Below are positions 1 to 8,399 of a DNA stretch of 64,000 nt, in pieces (position 1 is the first letter of the stretch; each line of letters begins with the position of its first letter). The notes below the pieces were generated by a model, which worked only from the letters and a program-made list of their open reading frames with translations, ran no database searches and was not told the origin of the DNA. The position numbers were made by a program, and so were the translations under genes. This DNA is from Pelobacter sp. UBA6093 (GTDB lineage: Bacteria > Desulfobacterota > Desulfuromonadia > Desulfuromonadales > Syntrophotaleaceae), in contig DIWZ01000012.1 in assembly GCA_002435955.1 (NCBI GenBank), forward strand, positions 3,706-67,705, read 5' to 3'.

Positions 1-639
1 TATGTCGGCTATGAAGAGGGCGGGCAGCTCACCGAAGCGGTGCGCCGCAAACCCTACTCGGTCATCCTGTTCGACGAAATCGAAAAGGCGCACCACGATG
101 TGTTCAATGTGCTGCTGCAGATTCTCGACGACGGGCGCGTCACCGATGCGCAGGGCCGCACCGTCGATTTCAAGAATACGGTTATCATCCTGACCTCCAA
201 TATCGGCTCCCACCACCTGCTGGAAGGGGTCAGCGCCGAGGGGGTGATCCGCGAAGAAGCCGGCAAAGCGGTCATGGCGGAGCTGCGGCACCATTTCCGG
301 CCGGAGTTTCTCAACCGGGTGGACGACATCGTCATGTTCAAGCCCCTCTCGCGCGAGGAGATCAAGCGCATTATCCATCTGCTGGCGGCCGATCTGCGCA
401 AACGCCTGGCTGACCGGCGCATCGCCCTGGAACTCACCGAGGCCGCCTGCGACCTGATTGCCCGCGAAGCCTATGATCCGGTTTATGGCGCCAGACCCCT
501 GAAACGCTTCCTGCAGCACCATCTGGAGACCCGCATCGGGCGCGCCCTGATCGGTGGGGATATCCACGAAGGTGCCACCATCACCGTTGATGAGCAGGGT
601 GGCGAACTGGTGGTTACGCCGAAGAATCCTGAAGCATAA
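1..639 (+). CDS. clpB: ClpB disaggregase, C-terminal part (5' end outside window)
   Basis: This is the last 212 residues of a Hsp100/ClpB chaperone, open from base 1. ClpB is a hexameric AAA+ ATPase that threads aggregated proteins through its pore together with DnaK. The fragment begins inside the second AAA+ domain with VGYEEGGQLTEAVRRKPYSV, followed by the Walker B stretch VILFDEIEKAH, the sensor-1 region ILTSNIGS and the sensor-2 motif YGARPLKRFLQ. The C-terminal D2 small domain is complete. The stop TAA is at 637-639. The family assignment is secure. ClpB rather than ClpA or ClpC is inferred from the LTEAVRRKPYSVILFDEIEKAH wording and the C-terminus. Confidence 0.95.
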   Translation, partial: YVGYEEGGQLTEAVRRKPYSVILFDEIEKAHHDVFNVLLQILDDGRVTDAQGRTVDFKNTVIILTSNIGSHHLLEGVSAEGVIREEAGKAVMAELRHHFRPEFLNRVDDIVMFKPLSREEIKRIIHLLAADLRKRLADRRIALELTEAACDLIAREAYDPVYGARPLKRFLQHHLETRIGRALIGGDIHEGATITVDEQGGELVVTPKNPEA

Positions 640-646
640 AATGGAA

Positions 647-683
647 ATACCGAAGCCTCGCCACATTGGCGAGGCTTCGGTAT
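647..683 (+). terminator. Perfect 16-bp hairpin after clpB
   Basis: Bases 647-662 and 668-683 are exact reverse complements around a 5-base loop. It starts 8 bases after the clpB stop, so it is well placed as a transcription or RNA end. No U-run follows (the next bases are caggggaaaa), so it is not a classical intrinsic terminator. It directly precedes the heptamer array. Confidence 0.55.
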
Positions 684-693
684 CAGGGGAAAA

Positions 694-777
694 CAGCCCT
701 CAGCCCTCAGCCCTCAGCCCTCAGCCCTCAGCCCTCAGCCCTCAGCCCTCAGCACTCAGCACTCAGCACTCAGCACT
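694..777. repeat. Tandem heptamer array, 12 units (CAGCCCT x8, CAGCACT x4)
   Basis: Twelve gapless 7-bp units fill the clpB/response-regulator convergent gap: eight cagccct (694-749), then four cagcact (750-777). The array stops two bases short of the response-regulator stop codon (780-782, minus strand). Related CAGNNNT heptamers occur at 41396-41409 and 62138-62158, also between convergent genes. Copy number is probably variable by slippage; that is inference. Confidence 0.95.
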
Positions 778-779
778 CT

Positions 780-1457
780 CTACCCCTCCCCAGGTTCAAA
801 CTTATACCCGACACTGTAGACAGAGCGGATAAGCTCTTCCCCCGGTGCGACCGTCTCGATTTTCTTGCGCAGTTTCTTAATATGGCTGTCGATGGTGCGG
901 TCGGAAACGACCCGTCGGTCGGCATAAATACGATCCATGAGTTGTTCGCGGGAAAAGATGCGACCCGGGTGAGCCGCCAGATGTTGCAGCAACTTGAACT
1001 CAACCGCTGTCAGGTCGAGTTGTTTGCCATGGAGGGTTGCCTGCAGGCTGGCTTCCTCAAGCAACAGTCCCTGGGCATGCAGGGTCGACTGACTGCCGCT
1101 GCGACGCAATACCGCTTTAACGCGGGCCACCACCTCGCGGGTGCTGAAGGGTTTGCAGATGTAGTCGTCGGCCCCCAAGCCCAGTCCCAGCAGCCGATCG
1201 ATTTCCTCGATGCGGGCGGTCACCATGATGATCGGCACCTCGGAAAATCCACGGATTTCCTGGCATATTTCCATGCCGTCCCGGCCGGGCAGCATCAGGT
1301 CGAGCAGGATTAGGGCCGGATGATTTTCCCTCACCCATGGTACTGCGGCGAGACCGTCGCCCAGGATGTGCGGCTCAAAGTGAGACTGTCGCAGGTAGTC
1401 CGCCATCAAGGCGGCCAGGCGGGCTTCGTCTTCGACAATCAAGATCCGGTTATTCAT
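780..1457 (-). CDS. OmpR-family response regulator, BaeR-like
   Basis: A 225-residue two-domain response regulator. The receiver spans about residues 1-118, with acidic residues VEDE near the N-terminus, phosphoacceptor D53 in ILLDLMLPG and the conserved K102 in ICKPF. A winged-helix DNA-binding domain follows from about 130 to 222, ending RSVYSVGYKF. The stretch MVTARIEEIDRLLGL and its surroundings match what I know of BaeR, the envelope-stress regulator of efflux genes and spy. Its last 8 bases overlap the start of the sensor kinase gene, so the two are co-transcribed. The divergent Spy-like and efflux genes are the obvious targets, but I could not identify a BaeR box. Confidence 0.9.
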   Translation of the reverse strand: MNNRILIVEDEARLAALMADYLRQSHFEPHILGDGLAAVPWVRENHPALILLDLMLPGRDGMEICQEIRGFSEVPIIMVTARIEEIDRLLGLGLGADDYICKPFSTREVVARVKAVLRRSGSQSTLHAQGLLLEEASLQATLHGKQLDLTAVEFKLLQHLAAHPGRIFSREQLMDRIYADRRVVSDRTIDSHIKKLRKKIETVAPGEELIRSVYSVGYKFEPGEG

Positions 1458-2904
1458 GGTTCGATCCGTTCCGTGGCAGGTTTATGGCAATCCACAGTCC
1501 GCCCAGCGGGGAGGGGCGGGCGTCGATGGTGCCATCATGAGCCTCGACAATATTTTTGCACAGGGCCAACCCGAGTCCGGCCCCGCCATGTTCGCGGCTG
1601 CGCGAGCTTTCCACTCGGTACAGGCGATCAAACAGCCTGGGCAGTGCTATCTCTGGGACCCCGGGCGCAGAATCCTGAAAGTTCAGCTGAACCCAACCGT
1701 CCCGGACCTCGATAGAAATCCGCAACTGTCCCCCGCAATCCGTATAACGCAGGGTGTTCTTCAGCAGATTGGTGAAAAGCTGGCTCAAGCGTTCAGGATC
1801 GCCAAGCATGGGGAGCTTGGCGGGCCTGTGCGGCGCTGGCAGCAGGGTCAATCCCTTTTCTGCGAATTGGGCACGATGGGCTTCCAGGGACTGCTGTAGC
1901 ACCTCCAGTAGGTCGATTTGCGTTTTCCGGTATTGCATGGCACCGATGTCGCTGAGGGACAATTCATAGAGGTCGCCGACCAGGCGTTCCAGGCGCATGA
2001 CTTCGCCATGCAGGGTATCCAGGGTTTGTGAAGATAGTTGGCGTACGCCATCTTGCACCGCTTCGATTTCCCCTCGCAATACTGCCAGGGGCGTGCGCAG
2101 TTCATGGGAGATATCAGCCACCCAGCGGCGACGCAGTTGTTCGTTGCTTTCCAGGGTCTGCGCCAGGGAATTGAAATCACGCGCCAGTTGTCCCAGTTCA
2201 TCGCCGGCAGTCGCATTGACCCGGATATCGTAGCGCCCCGTGGTCAGGCGGTGGGTGGCTGCGGCCAAAGTGGTGATGCGCTGCACCATGCGTCGGGACA
2301 AAGGGAACGAAAGCAGTGCCGCTGCTCCGGCCACCACGAGGGAAATGAGGATCATGGAACGGCGTTGCTCATGGGCAAAGCGCTGCTGGTGGGTATCGAT
2401 AATGATTCTGGGCGGGATCAAGCCCAGATAGCCGACCGTCCGGTCGCGTATGACCAAGGGACGGTAGCTGGTTGGGACGGTGGGATTGCGGGGAACAAAA
2501 ATCGGCCGTCGGTCGGCGTCCAGCAGGCTGATGCGCCATTCGAACATCTGGTGCATGGGGGGCGGTCCTTTGCGTGGCGGTCGCATTCTGCGGGGCGCAT
2601 CGGCCTGGCGCTGGTCCCATTCTTTGGGGGATATGGTGGGCGATGACTTTTCGTGGCGACTGGAAGCTATCAGGCGCATCCAGGCCCGCCGGTTGTTGCG
2701 CAAAAAATCCCAACTGCCATGCTGGTCGTAGGAATCCTTGAGTGATTCTTCCAGGCGCGCGAGCTGTTCCTGCTCAATGGTATTGACATAGCGCAGCAGG
2801 CTGCGTTCGAAGCTGAACTTGGTAATAACGAACATGCTTGCGACCACCAGCACGGTGGCAGCAAAAAATGCCAGAAATAATCGGTGTTTGATGCGTAATG
2901 TCAT
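1450..2904 (-). CDS. Sensor histidine kinase, BaeS-like
   Basis: A 484-residue membrane sensor kinase, cognate to the overlapping response regulator. Two membrane segments (about residues 8-30 and 183-203) bracket a periplasmic sensor of roughly 150 residues. A HAMP domain follows, then the H-box DISHELRTPL with phospho-acceptor H267, and an HATPase_c domain with the G-box GGAGLGLAL. The periplasmic loop holds an unusual Arg/Pro/Met/His-rich stretch near residues 104-120, which could bind metal or an anion; that is speculation. In related systems the kinase senses envelope damage or toxic compounds. The start ATG at 2902-2904 faces the Spy-like gene across a 244-base divergent gap. Confidence 0.9.
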   Translation of the reverse strand: MTLRIKHRLFLAFFAATVLVVASMFVITKFSFERSLLRYVNTIEQEQLARLEESLKDSYDQHGSWDFLRNNRRAWMRLIASSRHEKSSPTISPKEWDQRQADAPRRMRPPRKGPPPMHQMFEWRISLLDADRRPIFVPRNPTVPTSYRPLVIRDRTVGYLGLIPPRIIIDTHQQRFAHEQRRSMILISLVVAGAAALLSFPLSRRMVQRITTLAAATHRLTTGRYDIRVNATAGDELGQLARDFNSLAQTLESNEQLRRRWVADISHELRTPLAVLRGEIEAVQDGVRQLSSQTLDTLHGEVMRLERLVGDLYELSLSDIGAMQYRKTQIDLLEVLQQSLEAHRAQFAEKGLTLLPAPHRPAKLPMLGDPERLSQLFTNLLKNTLRYTDCGGQLRISIEVRDGWVQLNFQDSAPGVPEIALPRLFDRLYRVESSRSREHGGAGLGLALCKNIVEAHDGTIDARPSPLGGLWIAINLPRNGSNHE

Positions 2905-3148
2905 GGATAGTCCTCATGGCTTTTCATCGCGGCTTTCCTTCCTAATAACATATTCCTGCACGGGTGAGCCAGTCGAACACGGGCGGCTGAACGGATTTCC
3001 CCATTTCTTCCATATTTCCTGCAAATTATCGGCATATAGTCGCAGTCGTAAGGGGATGCGTTGATGCAAGGGCCGTTGCGGAAACCAACGGCAGACATCC
3101 CTTGGCAAAAATCGACAAAGCGAAATGGTGACCTGAAAGGAGCCGGAA

Positions 3149-3700
3149 ATGAAAAAACAAATGATTATGGCGGCAGTGTGCGGAACGCTTTTAATGGGCG
3201 GCGGGCTGGCGGCAGAGGCGCAACAACGCGGAGTACGGGGCGGTGAGCTTGATGGACCTCATCAGGGGCGATTCATGTGCGCACGCGGGGGCTCCATGCA
3301 GGCTCCGAGGCTTCAAATGTATGAGCGTCTCGACTTGAGCGAAACGCAGCAAAAAGAGGTCCAAAAACTGCTGGCTGACAGTCGCGAGCAAACCACCAAG
3401 CTGCATGCGAAGGTGCGGGAAATAAGGCGTCAGTTGCGTCAGGCCATGGATCCGAACAAGTTCGATGAGAAGGCCGTGCGTAAACTGGCCGCCGAAAAAT
3501 CCGCCATCCAGACCGACCTTATGGTCGACAGGGCCAAAACCCATAGCCGGATCTATGCTTTGCTGACCCCTGAACAAAAAGAGCTTGCCGATCTGGCGGG
3601 CAAGCTGCGTCGACTGCAGGGCCATGGCCGCATGAACGCAGAGCGACCGATGAAACGGGCCATGCCCACGGAATCCATGAACAAGGGGGGATCCAACTGA
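3149..3700 (+). CDS. Spy/CpxP-family periplasmic protein
   Basis: A 183-residue exported protein of the LTXXQ (Spy/CpxP) group. Residues 1 to about 24 form a signal peptide (MKKQMIMAAVCGTLLMGGGL...). The mature part is helical and charged, with two LTXXQ-like motifs, LDLSETQQKEVQKLL and LLTPEQKELADL. Spy is an ATP-independent periplasmic chaperone, while CpxP-type proteins feed back on envelope sensors and some bind metal. The start ATG has a strong site, AAAGGAGCCGG, just upstream. Its position, divergent from a BaeRS-like pair and ahead of an efflux operon, fits a stress-induced member of that regulon. It could alternatively be a heavy-metal-resistance (CnrR/ZraP-type) protein. Confidence 0.82.
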   Translation: MKKQMIMAAVCGTLLMGGGLAAEAQQRGVRGGELDGPHQGRFMCARGGSMQAPRLQMYERLDLSETQQKEVQKLLADSREQTTKLHAKVREIRRQLRQAMDPNKFDEKAVRKLAAEKSAIQTDLMVDRAKTHSRIYALLTPEQKELADLAGKLRRLQGHGRMNAERPMKRAMPTESMNKGGSN

Positions 3701-3721
3701 CCGTGAAACGGTTGCGCTTGT

Positions 3722-3764
3722 GACAGCCGGTTCTGCGCCATGCGACAGAGCCGGCTGTCGTTTA
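3722..3764 (+). terminator. Hairpin after the Spy-like gene
   Basis: Bases 3722-3735 and 3746-3759 pair over 14 bp (one G-U) around a 10-base loop, followed by the short run gttta. It could partly terminate transcription between the Spy-like gene and the efflux genes. The U-run is weak, so read-through is likely. Confidence 0.5.
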
Positions 3765-3834
3765 TCGGGATAACCAGGCGTCGTTACTGACGTGCTGTCA
3801 AAATCCCTGTTAGCGGTGATGGCCAATCGAGGCG

Positions 3835-5208
3835 ATGCAGAGCATGAACATTCGTGGGAAATTTGTCCGATGGGTTTTGTTGTTGACGATAACGGTATCC
3901 GCATTTCTGGCAATGCCCCTGCAATCCAGGGCAACAGAGCAAGGAATCACACTGACGCTGGCGCAGGCCATGACCGTGGCCCTGAAGTATAACCAGCAAT
4001 TGCGGCTGACGGATGATCTGGTGCGTTCGGCAGAAGTATCGTTCTGGCAGAAAAAGGATAACTTTCTCCCCGAAGTCAGTGTCGATGGATCCGCCGGAAT
4101 TAATCATAAGCAGGGCGCAACCGGTGCCGGTCGCGACTACCGTGACTTATCGGCGGAGGTTGCGGCCAGGGTTAACCTGTTTAACGGATTCGGGGATAAA
4201 GCCGCCCTGGATCAGGCCAGTGAAACCCTGGCCGCACAACAGAAAACCTATACCAGGCAGCAGCAGACGCTAGTATTCGATACCGTCAGTGCCTATCTGC
4301 AAGCGGTGAAAAATCTGGAGCAAATACAGGTGGCACAGCAGACCCTGGAGGATAATCAGCGCCAACTGGCGGATATCGAAGCGTATTATCGGGTCGGTCG
4401 CCGCCCCGTTACCGATGTTTACAGGCAGCAGGCTGAAACGGCTCGAGCGCGTTCCGAGTTGCTGGACGCCAAACGTGATTACCAGGTAAGTAAATTGACC
4501 CTGCTGCAGACACTGGGGGTGGTGACCACCACGCAGTTCGAGGTTACCATGCCGGAACATGCCGCTCTTGACGACAGCCCGGCCACCGACATCGCTGACC
4601 TGATCCGGCAAGCCATGGAACACCGACCGGATTTGTTGGCCAAGGCGAAAGCGCAGCGCGCTGCCGAAGCGCAGGAGCGCGTGGCTCGGGCGGGCGCCTT
4701 GCCCACTCTGGATCTTACCGCCGGAGTCGGAACGGGGTTCGACAGTCGCGACGACAACGGTTTCGGCAGCCAGATGGATAAAGACAATTTGTACGGCAAA
4801 GCAGGCCTCACTTTGTCCATCCCGCTGTTTGATCGCCATCTCACCCGCAACGAGGTGAGTCTGGCGCGCATCAATCGTCACAGCGTCGATCTGGAATCGG
4901 AGCAGTTGCAGCGTCAGGTCGAGGTCGAAATCGGACAGGCGGTGCAGGAGTATCTGACGGCGGCCGATCAGGTCGAGGTCGCCATGGCGCAACTGACCTA
5001 TGCACAGCAAGCCCTGGATTCCACCGAGCAGCGCTACCGTGTCGGCGCGGCAACCCTGACGGAGTTGACGGATGCCCGTTCCACCTTTGTCGAGGCCCGC
5101 TATGCCTTGGTTGAAGCGCAGATCGATCGCATGTTGCGTACTGTTGCCATTGCCTATTACCGGGGTGACCTGGAGGGTGCGATGTTTGCCGGGGAAGGGG
5201 ATGTATGA
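3835..5208 (+). CDS. TolC-family outer membrane efflux protein
   Basis: A 457-residue outer-membrane channel subunit. TolC-type proteins trimerise into a barrel plus a long periplasmic helical tunnel that docks on an inner-membrane pump. An N-terminal signal (about residues 10-34, VRWVLLLTITVSAFLAMP) is followed by two related halves, each with a helix-rich OEP repeat; the second starts near TLDLTAGVGTGFDS. The ATG at 3844 (MNIRGK) is an equally possible start. The stop overlaps the MacA-like start (ATGA at 5205-5208), so channel, adaptor and pump genes form one operon. The exported substrate cannot be told from sequence. Confidence 0.9.
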   Translation: MQSMNIRGKFVRWVLLLTITVSAFLAMPLQSRATEQGITLTLAQAMTVALKYNQQLRLTDDLVRSAEVSFWQKKDNFLPEVSVDGSAGINHKQGATGAGRDYRDLSAEVAARVNLFNGFGDKAALDQASETLAAQQKTYTRQQQTLVFDTVSAYLQAVKNLEQIQVAQQTLEDNQRQLADIEAYYRVGRRPVTDVYRQQAETARARSELLDAKRDYQVSKLTLLQTLGVVTTTQFEVTMPEHAALDDSPATDIADLIRQAMEHRPDLLAKAKAQRAAEAQERVARAGALPTLDLTAGVGTGFDSRDDNGFGSQMDKDNLYGKAGLTLSIPLFDRHLTRNEVSLARINRHSVDLESEQLQRQVEVEIGQAVQEYLTAADQVEVAMAQLTYAQQALDSTEQRYRVGAATLTELTDARSTFVEARYALVEAQIDRMLRTVAIAYYRGDLEGAMFAGEGDV

Positions 5209-6377
5209 AACGTTTATTACCCAAAGGGCTCCTGATGGCCCTCAAAATCCTTATTGCTGTCTGCGGGGTCTCGTACCTGGTTGTGCTTGGTTATGGACTG
5301 GCAGCGCACTCCGGCGGGGAGCCGTCGGCGATGTTGCAGGTCGCGAATGTCAAGCAGGGAGCCATGGAGATTACGGTTGCCTGTACCGGCAGCCTGCGGG
5401 CGGTAGGTACCGTCGAGGTCGGTACCGAAGTGTCGGGCACCATCGGGAAAGTGCTGGTGGATTACAACGATCGGGTGCTCAAGGGCCAGGTTATGGCCGA
5501 ACTCGATCTGGAGCTGTTTGAAAGCGCCGAGGCCGAGGCCAGGGCTGCCACGATGAGGGCCGAAGCGCTGTATCGGCAGGCTTTGTCGGAACTGCAGCGC
5601 AACCAGCCACTCAATGAGCAGGGGCACCTCTCCGACCAGGAATTTCTCGAGCACCGGACCACGTTGGCAACCACTCTGGCCGATCTGCAATCCAGCAAGG
5701 CAGCTCTGGCCAAGGCGCGGATAAACTTGCGCAAGGCGAGCATCCTGTCACCCATCGATGGTACCGTCATCGAGCGCCAAATCGAAGTGGGGCAAACCGT
5801 TGCGGCCAGCTACAGTACCCCGACGCTGTTCGTGCTGGCCGAGGATCTGGCGCGCATGGAGATTGAAGCGGATGTGGATGAAAGTGATATCGGGCAGATT
5901 CACCAGGGGCAGACGGTGCGTTTTACCGTACAGGCCTATCCCGAGCAGGAGTTTGATGGTAGGGTCGCGCAGATTCGTCTCAATCCTGCCGAGGTATCGA
6001 ATGTCGTCACCTATACGGTGGTGGTGGAGGCCCCGAACCAGCAAGGGCTGCTGCTGCCGGGTATGACTGCCACTGCTGATTTCGTTGTCGAGCAGGTCGA
6101 GAACGCACTGTTGGTCCCCAATGCGGCGCTGCAATATGCCGCACGCAAGGCACCCGGCGCCGATGGTGCGGCCGTGGTGATCCTTGGAGCCGATGGCCAG
6201 ACCAAGCGTATTTCCGTTTTGGCCGGGCTGTCCGATGGCGTTCACACGACTGTGGCCGCGTCAGGGCTTGCGGAAGGGATGGCGGTGGTGACGGGTGAGC
6301 CAACCCGCGAACGGGATTCAGGCGGCAGCCTGTTTTCCAGGCTGATGCCGAAACCGCGTGGCGGCAGAAGGCCGTGA
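5205..6377 (+). CDS. MacA-like periplasmic adaptor (membrane fusion protein)
   Basis: A 390-residue adaptor that bridges the MacB-type pump and the TolC-type channel. One N-terminal membrane anchor (residues 10-34) is followed by a lipoyl/barrel-sandwich half (GTVEVGTEVSGTIGKVLVDY), an alpha-helical hairpin (about 100-165), the second lipoyl half (ILSPIDGTVIERQIEVGQTV), a beta-barrel and a membrane-proximal domain. These are the standard HlyD/MacA blocks in order. The ATG at 5205 overlaps the upstream stop, with a GGGGAAGGGG site before it. The gene ends six bases before the ATPase reading frame. The substrate is unknown; macrolides, lipopeptides or siderophores are known for relatives. Confidence 0.9.
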   Translation: MKRLLPKGLLMALKILIAVCGVSYLVVLGYGLAAHSGGEPSAMLQVANVKQGAMEITVACTGSLRAVGTVEVGTEVSGTIGKVLVDYNDRVLKGQVMAELDLELFESAEAEARAATMRAEALYRQALSELQRNQPLNEQGHLSDQEFLEHRTTLATTLADLQSSKAALAKARINLRKASILSPIDGTVIERQIEVGQTVAASYSTPTLFVLAEDLARMEIEADVDESDIGQIHQGQTVRFTVQAYPEQEFDGRVAQIRLNPAEVSNVVTYTVVVEAPNQQGLLLPGMTATADFVVEQVENALLVPNAALQYAARKAPGADGAAVVILGADGQTKRISVLAGLSDGVHTTVAASGLAEGMAVVTGEPTRERDSGGSLFSRLMPKPRGGRRP

Positions 6378-6389
6378 GGATGATTGACT

Positions 6390-7127
6390 ATGAAACCGAT
6401 TGAGCTTGAGAGTATTTGCAAAACGTTTCATCTGGGTGACACCCTGGTCAAGGCTCTGGACAAGGTCGATTTGTGTATCGACAGGGGGGAGTTCGTCGCC
6501 ATCATCGGCGCTTCCGGGTCGGGAAAATCGACCTTGATGAATGTCGTCGGTTGCCTCGATCGCGCCGACAGCGGCCAATATCGGCTGGAGGGCCAATCGG
6601 TGCGTGACATGGATCGCCGTCAGCTGGCCGATATCCGCAACCAGCGCATCGGTTTTGTTTTTCAGGGGTTCAACCTGCTGGCGCGCACCACGGCCCTGGA
6701 AAACGTCATGTTACCGCTGCTCTATTATCGCGGCAGCCTGCCTGCCGGAAAGGCGCGGCAGCGGGCGGTCGAGGCCCTGCAACGGGTGGGGCTGGCTGAT
6801 CGCATGCATCATGAACCGAACCAGTTGTCCGGTGGGCAACAGCAACGCGTGGCCATCGCGCGGGCGCTGGTCAACGATCCGGCCATTATTCTGGCCGACG
6901 AGCCGACCGGCAATCTGGACAGCCGCACGACTCTGGATGTGCTGGCGCTGTTCCAGGAACTTAACGACAGCGGCATTACCATTGTGCTGGTGACCCATGA
7001 AGCCGATGTGGCCGAACACGCCAGGCGCGTAATCGAGATGCAGGACGGTTGCATACGCAGGGACCTTCTGATAGCGAACCGGCGGCGTGCGGAAGTTACG
7101 GCCCTGGCCGGAAGGCGGTCATCATGA
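6390..7127 (+). CDS. MacB/LolD-type ABC transporter ATPase
   Basis: A 245-residue ATP-binding subunit of a MacAB-type exporter. Walker A GASGSGKST, the Q-loop in GFVFQGFNLL, signature LSGGQQQRVAIARAL, Walker B IILADEPTGNLD and the H-loop VTHE are all present. I placed the start at the ATG at 6390, 9 bases after GTGAGGA, rather than at the in-frame TTG at 6384. Unlike E. coli MacB, ATPase and membrane domain are separate polypeptides; the next gene starts inside the stop codon (ATGA at 7124-7127). The ATPase powers mechanotransmission by the permease rather than classical substrate translocation in this family. Confidence 0.92.
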   Translation: MKPIELESICKTFHLGDTLVKALDKVDLCIDRGEFVAIIGASGSGKSTLMNVVGCLDRADSGQYRLEGQSVRDMDRRQLADIRNQRIGFVFQGFNLLARTTALENVMLPLLYYRGSLPAGKARQRAVEALQRVGLADRMHHEPNQLSGGQQQRVAIARALVNDPAIILADEPTGNLDSRTTLDVLALFQELNDSGITIVLVTHEADVAEHARRVIEMQDGCIRRDLLIANRRRAEVTALAGRRSS

Positions 7128-8341
7128 AGTGGCAAAAGCTGATCGTCGTGGCTTTGCGCAGCATTGCCAGGAATCGGCTGCGCAGTCTGCTGACCATGCT
7201 CGGCATTATCATCGGGGTGGCCTCGGTAATCGCTCTGGTGGCTCTGGGCGAGGGATCGCAGGCAGATATTACCGCTGAAATCGACTCCATGGGGACCAAT
7301 CTTATCATCGTGGTACCGGCAAGCGCGGACAGGGGCGGTGTGCGGGGCAGCGCCGGTTCCTCGACCAGCTTGTCTCTCGATGACGCGGAAACCATCAAAA
7401 AGGAAGTGCCGACGGTGGCCAACGTGTCCGCAGAAATTCGGCTGTCCGAACAGGTGGTGGCCGGCAACAGCAACTGGAACACCTCGGTTCGAGGGGTCAG
7501 CGAAACCTTCCCGGCGATCCGCAACTATCAAATGGTGCAGGGTGCATTTTTTTCCGAGCGTGATGTCAAGGCAAAGGCCAAGGTTGCGGTGCTGGGGCAG
7601 ACGGTGGTGGATGAACTGTTTGGCGGCCAAAATCCGGTAGGCAGGCGCATCCGTATTCGCAACGTCCCGTTTCAGGTGATCGGGGTGCTGGGAGAGAAGG
7701 GGCAGAATGGCATGGGTGACGATCAGGACGACGTGATCATGGTCCCGGCACCGACCGCTCTGTACCGCCTGTCCGACGGCAAAACAGTGCGTGGTATCCT
7801 GGTCAGTGCCGCTACGCCCGGTCAAATTGCCGAAGCCAAGGCGCAGGTGACCACCGTGTTGCGCAAAGCACATCGCTTGCGGGATGGTCAGGAAAATGAT
7901 TTTTCCTTGCGTGACCAGTCCGAGATTTCCAACATGGCATCCCAGGTTACCGGTACCCTGACTCTGCTGCTCAGTGCCATCGCAGGTGTGTCGTTGATGG
8001 TGGGTGGCATTGGCGTAATGAATATCATGCTGGTGTCGGTTACTGAGCGTACACGAGAAATCGGCATTCGTCTGGCTATCGGGGCACGCAGTGGCGACAT
8101 TCTGCTGCAGTTTCTCATCGAGGCGGTGATTCTGTGTCTGTGTGGCGGGTTGATCGGCATTGTGACCGGGCTCGGCACGGCATTCACGTTGGGGCAGGTA
8201 ATGGGATCCGGGGTGGTGGTCAATCCTTCGGTTATATTGCTGAGTGTTGGATTTACTCTGGCGGTGGGGGTGTTTTTCGGCTTTTATCCGGCGCGCAAAG
8301 CCGCCAATCTGAACCCTATCGAGGCTCTTCGCTATGAATAA
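7124..8341 (+). CDS. MacB-type ABC transporter permease (FtsX/MacB fold)
   Basis: A 405-residue membrane subunit. One N-terminal membrane helix (LLTMLGIIIGVASVIALVALG) is followed by a large periplasmic MacB_PCD domain (about 45-270), then three C-terminal helices within an FtsX domain (SLMVGGIGVMNIMLVSVTERTREIG...). This 1+3 helix plan is typical of MacB permeases. The start ATG at 7124 overlaps the ATPase stop. An upstream in-frame extension to 7049 lies inside the ATPase gene and is rejected. It closes the TolC-MacA-ATPase-permease operon. Confidence 0.92.
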   Translation: MKWQKLIVVALRSIARNRLRSLLTMLGIIIGVASVIALVALGEGSQADITAEIDSMGTNLIIVVPASADRGGVRGSAGSSTSLSLDDAETIKKEVPTVANVSAEIRLSEQVVAGNSNWNTSVRGVSETFPAIRNYQMVQGAFFSERDVKAKAKVAVLGQTVVDELFGGQNPVGRRIRIRNVPFQVIGVLGEKGQNGMGDDQDDVIMVPAPTALYRLSDGKTVRGILVSAATPGQIAEAKAQVTTVLRKAHRLRDGQENDFSLRDQSEISNMASQVTGTLTLLLSAIAGVSLMVGGIGVMNIMLVSVTERTREIGIRLAIGARSGDILLQFLIEAVILCLCGGLIGIVTGLGTAFTLGQVMGSGVVVNPSVILLSVGFTLAVGVFFGFYPARKAANLNPIEALRYE

Positions 8342-8370
8342 ATCAATTTCAGGTGTCATTGAAATAAGTC

Positions 8371-8399
8371 TTGCAAATACAATCGAAACCTTGTATCTT
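8371..8399 (+). promoter_or_regulatory. Candidate sigma-70 promoter for the DEAD-box helicase
   Basis: TTGCAA (8371-8376) and TATCTT (8394-8399) are separated by 17 bases. Transcription from here would give a leader of about 325 nt before the helicase ATG at 8730. The 8342-8729 gap holds no convincing gene but has several short stem-loops, for example the 8-bp pairing of caggttgg with ccgacctg between about 8529 and 8561. Long structured leaders are known for cold-inducible helicases. Confidence 0.4.

Noticed and set aside
694..777. Heptamer array considered as a CRISPR array
   Set aside because: The units are 7 bp without spacers; CRISPR repeats are 21 bp or longer with unique spacers, and there are no cas genes in the window.
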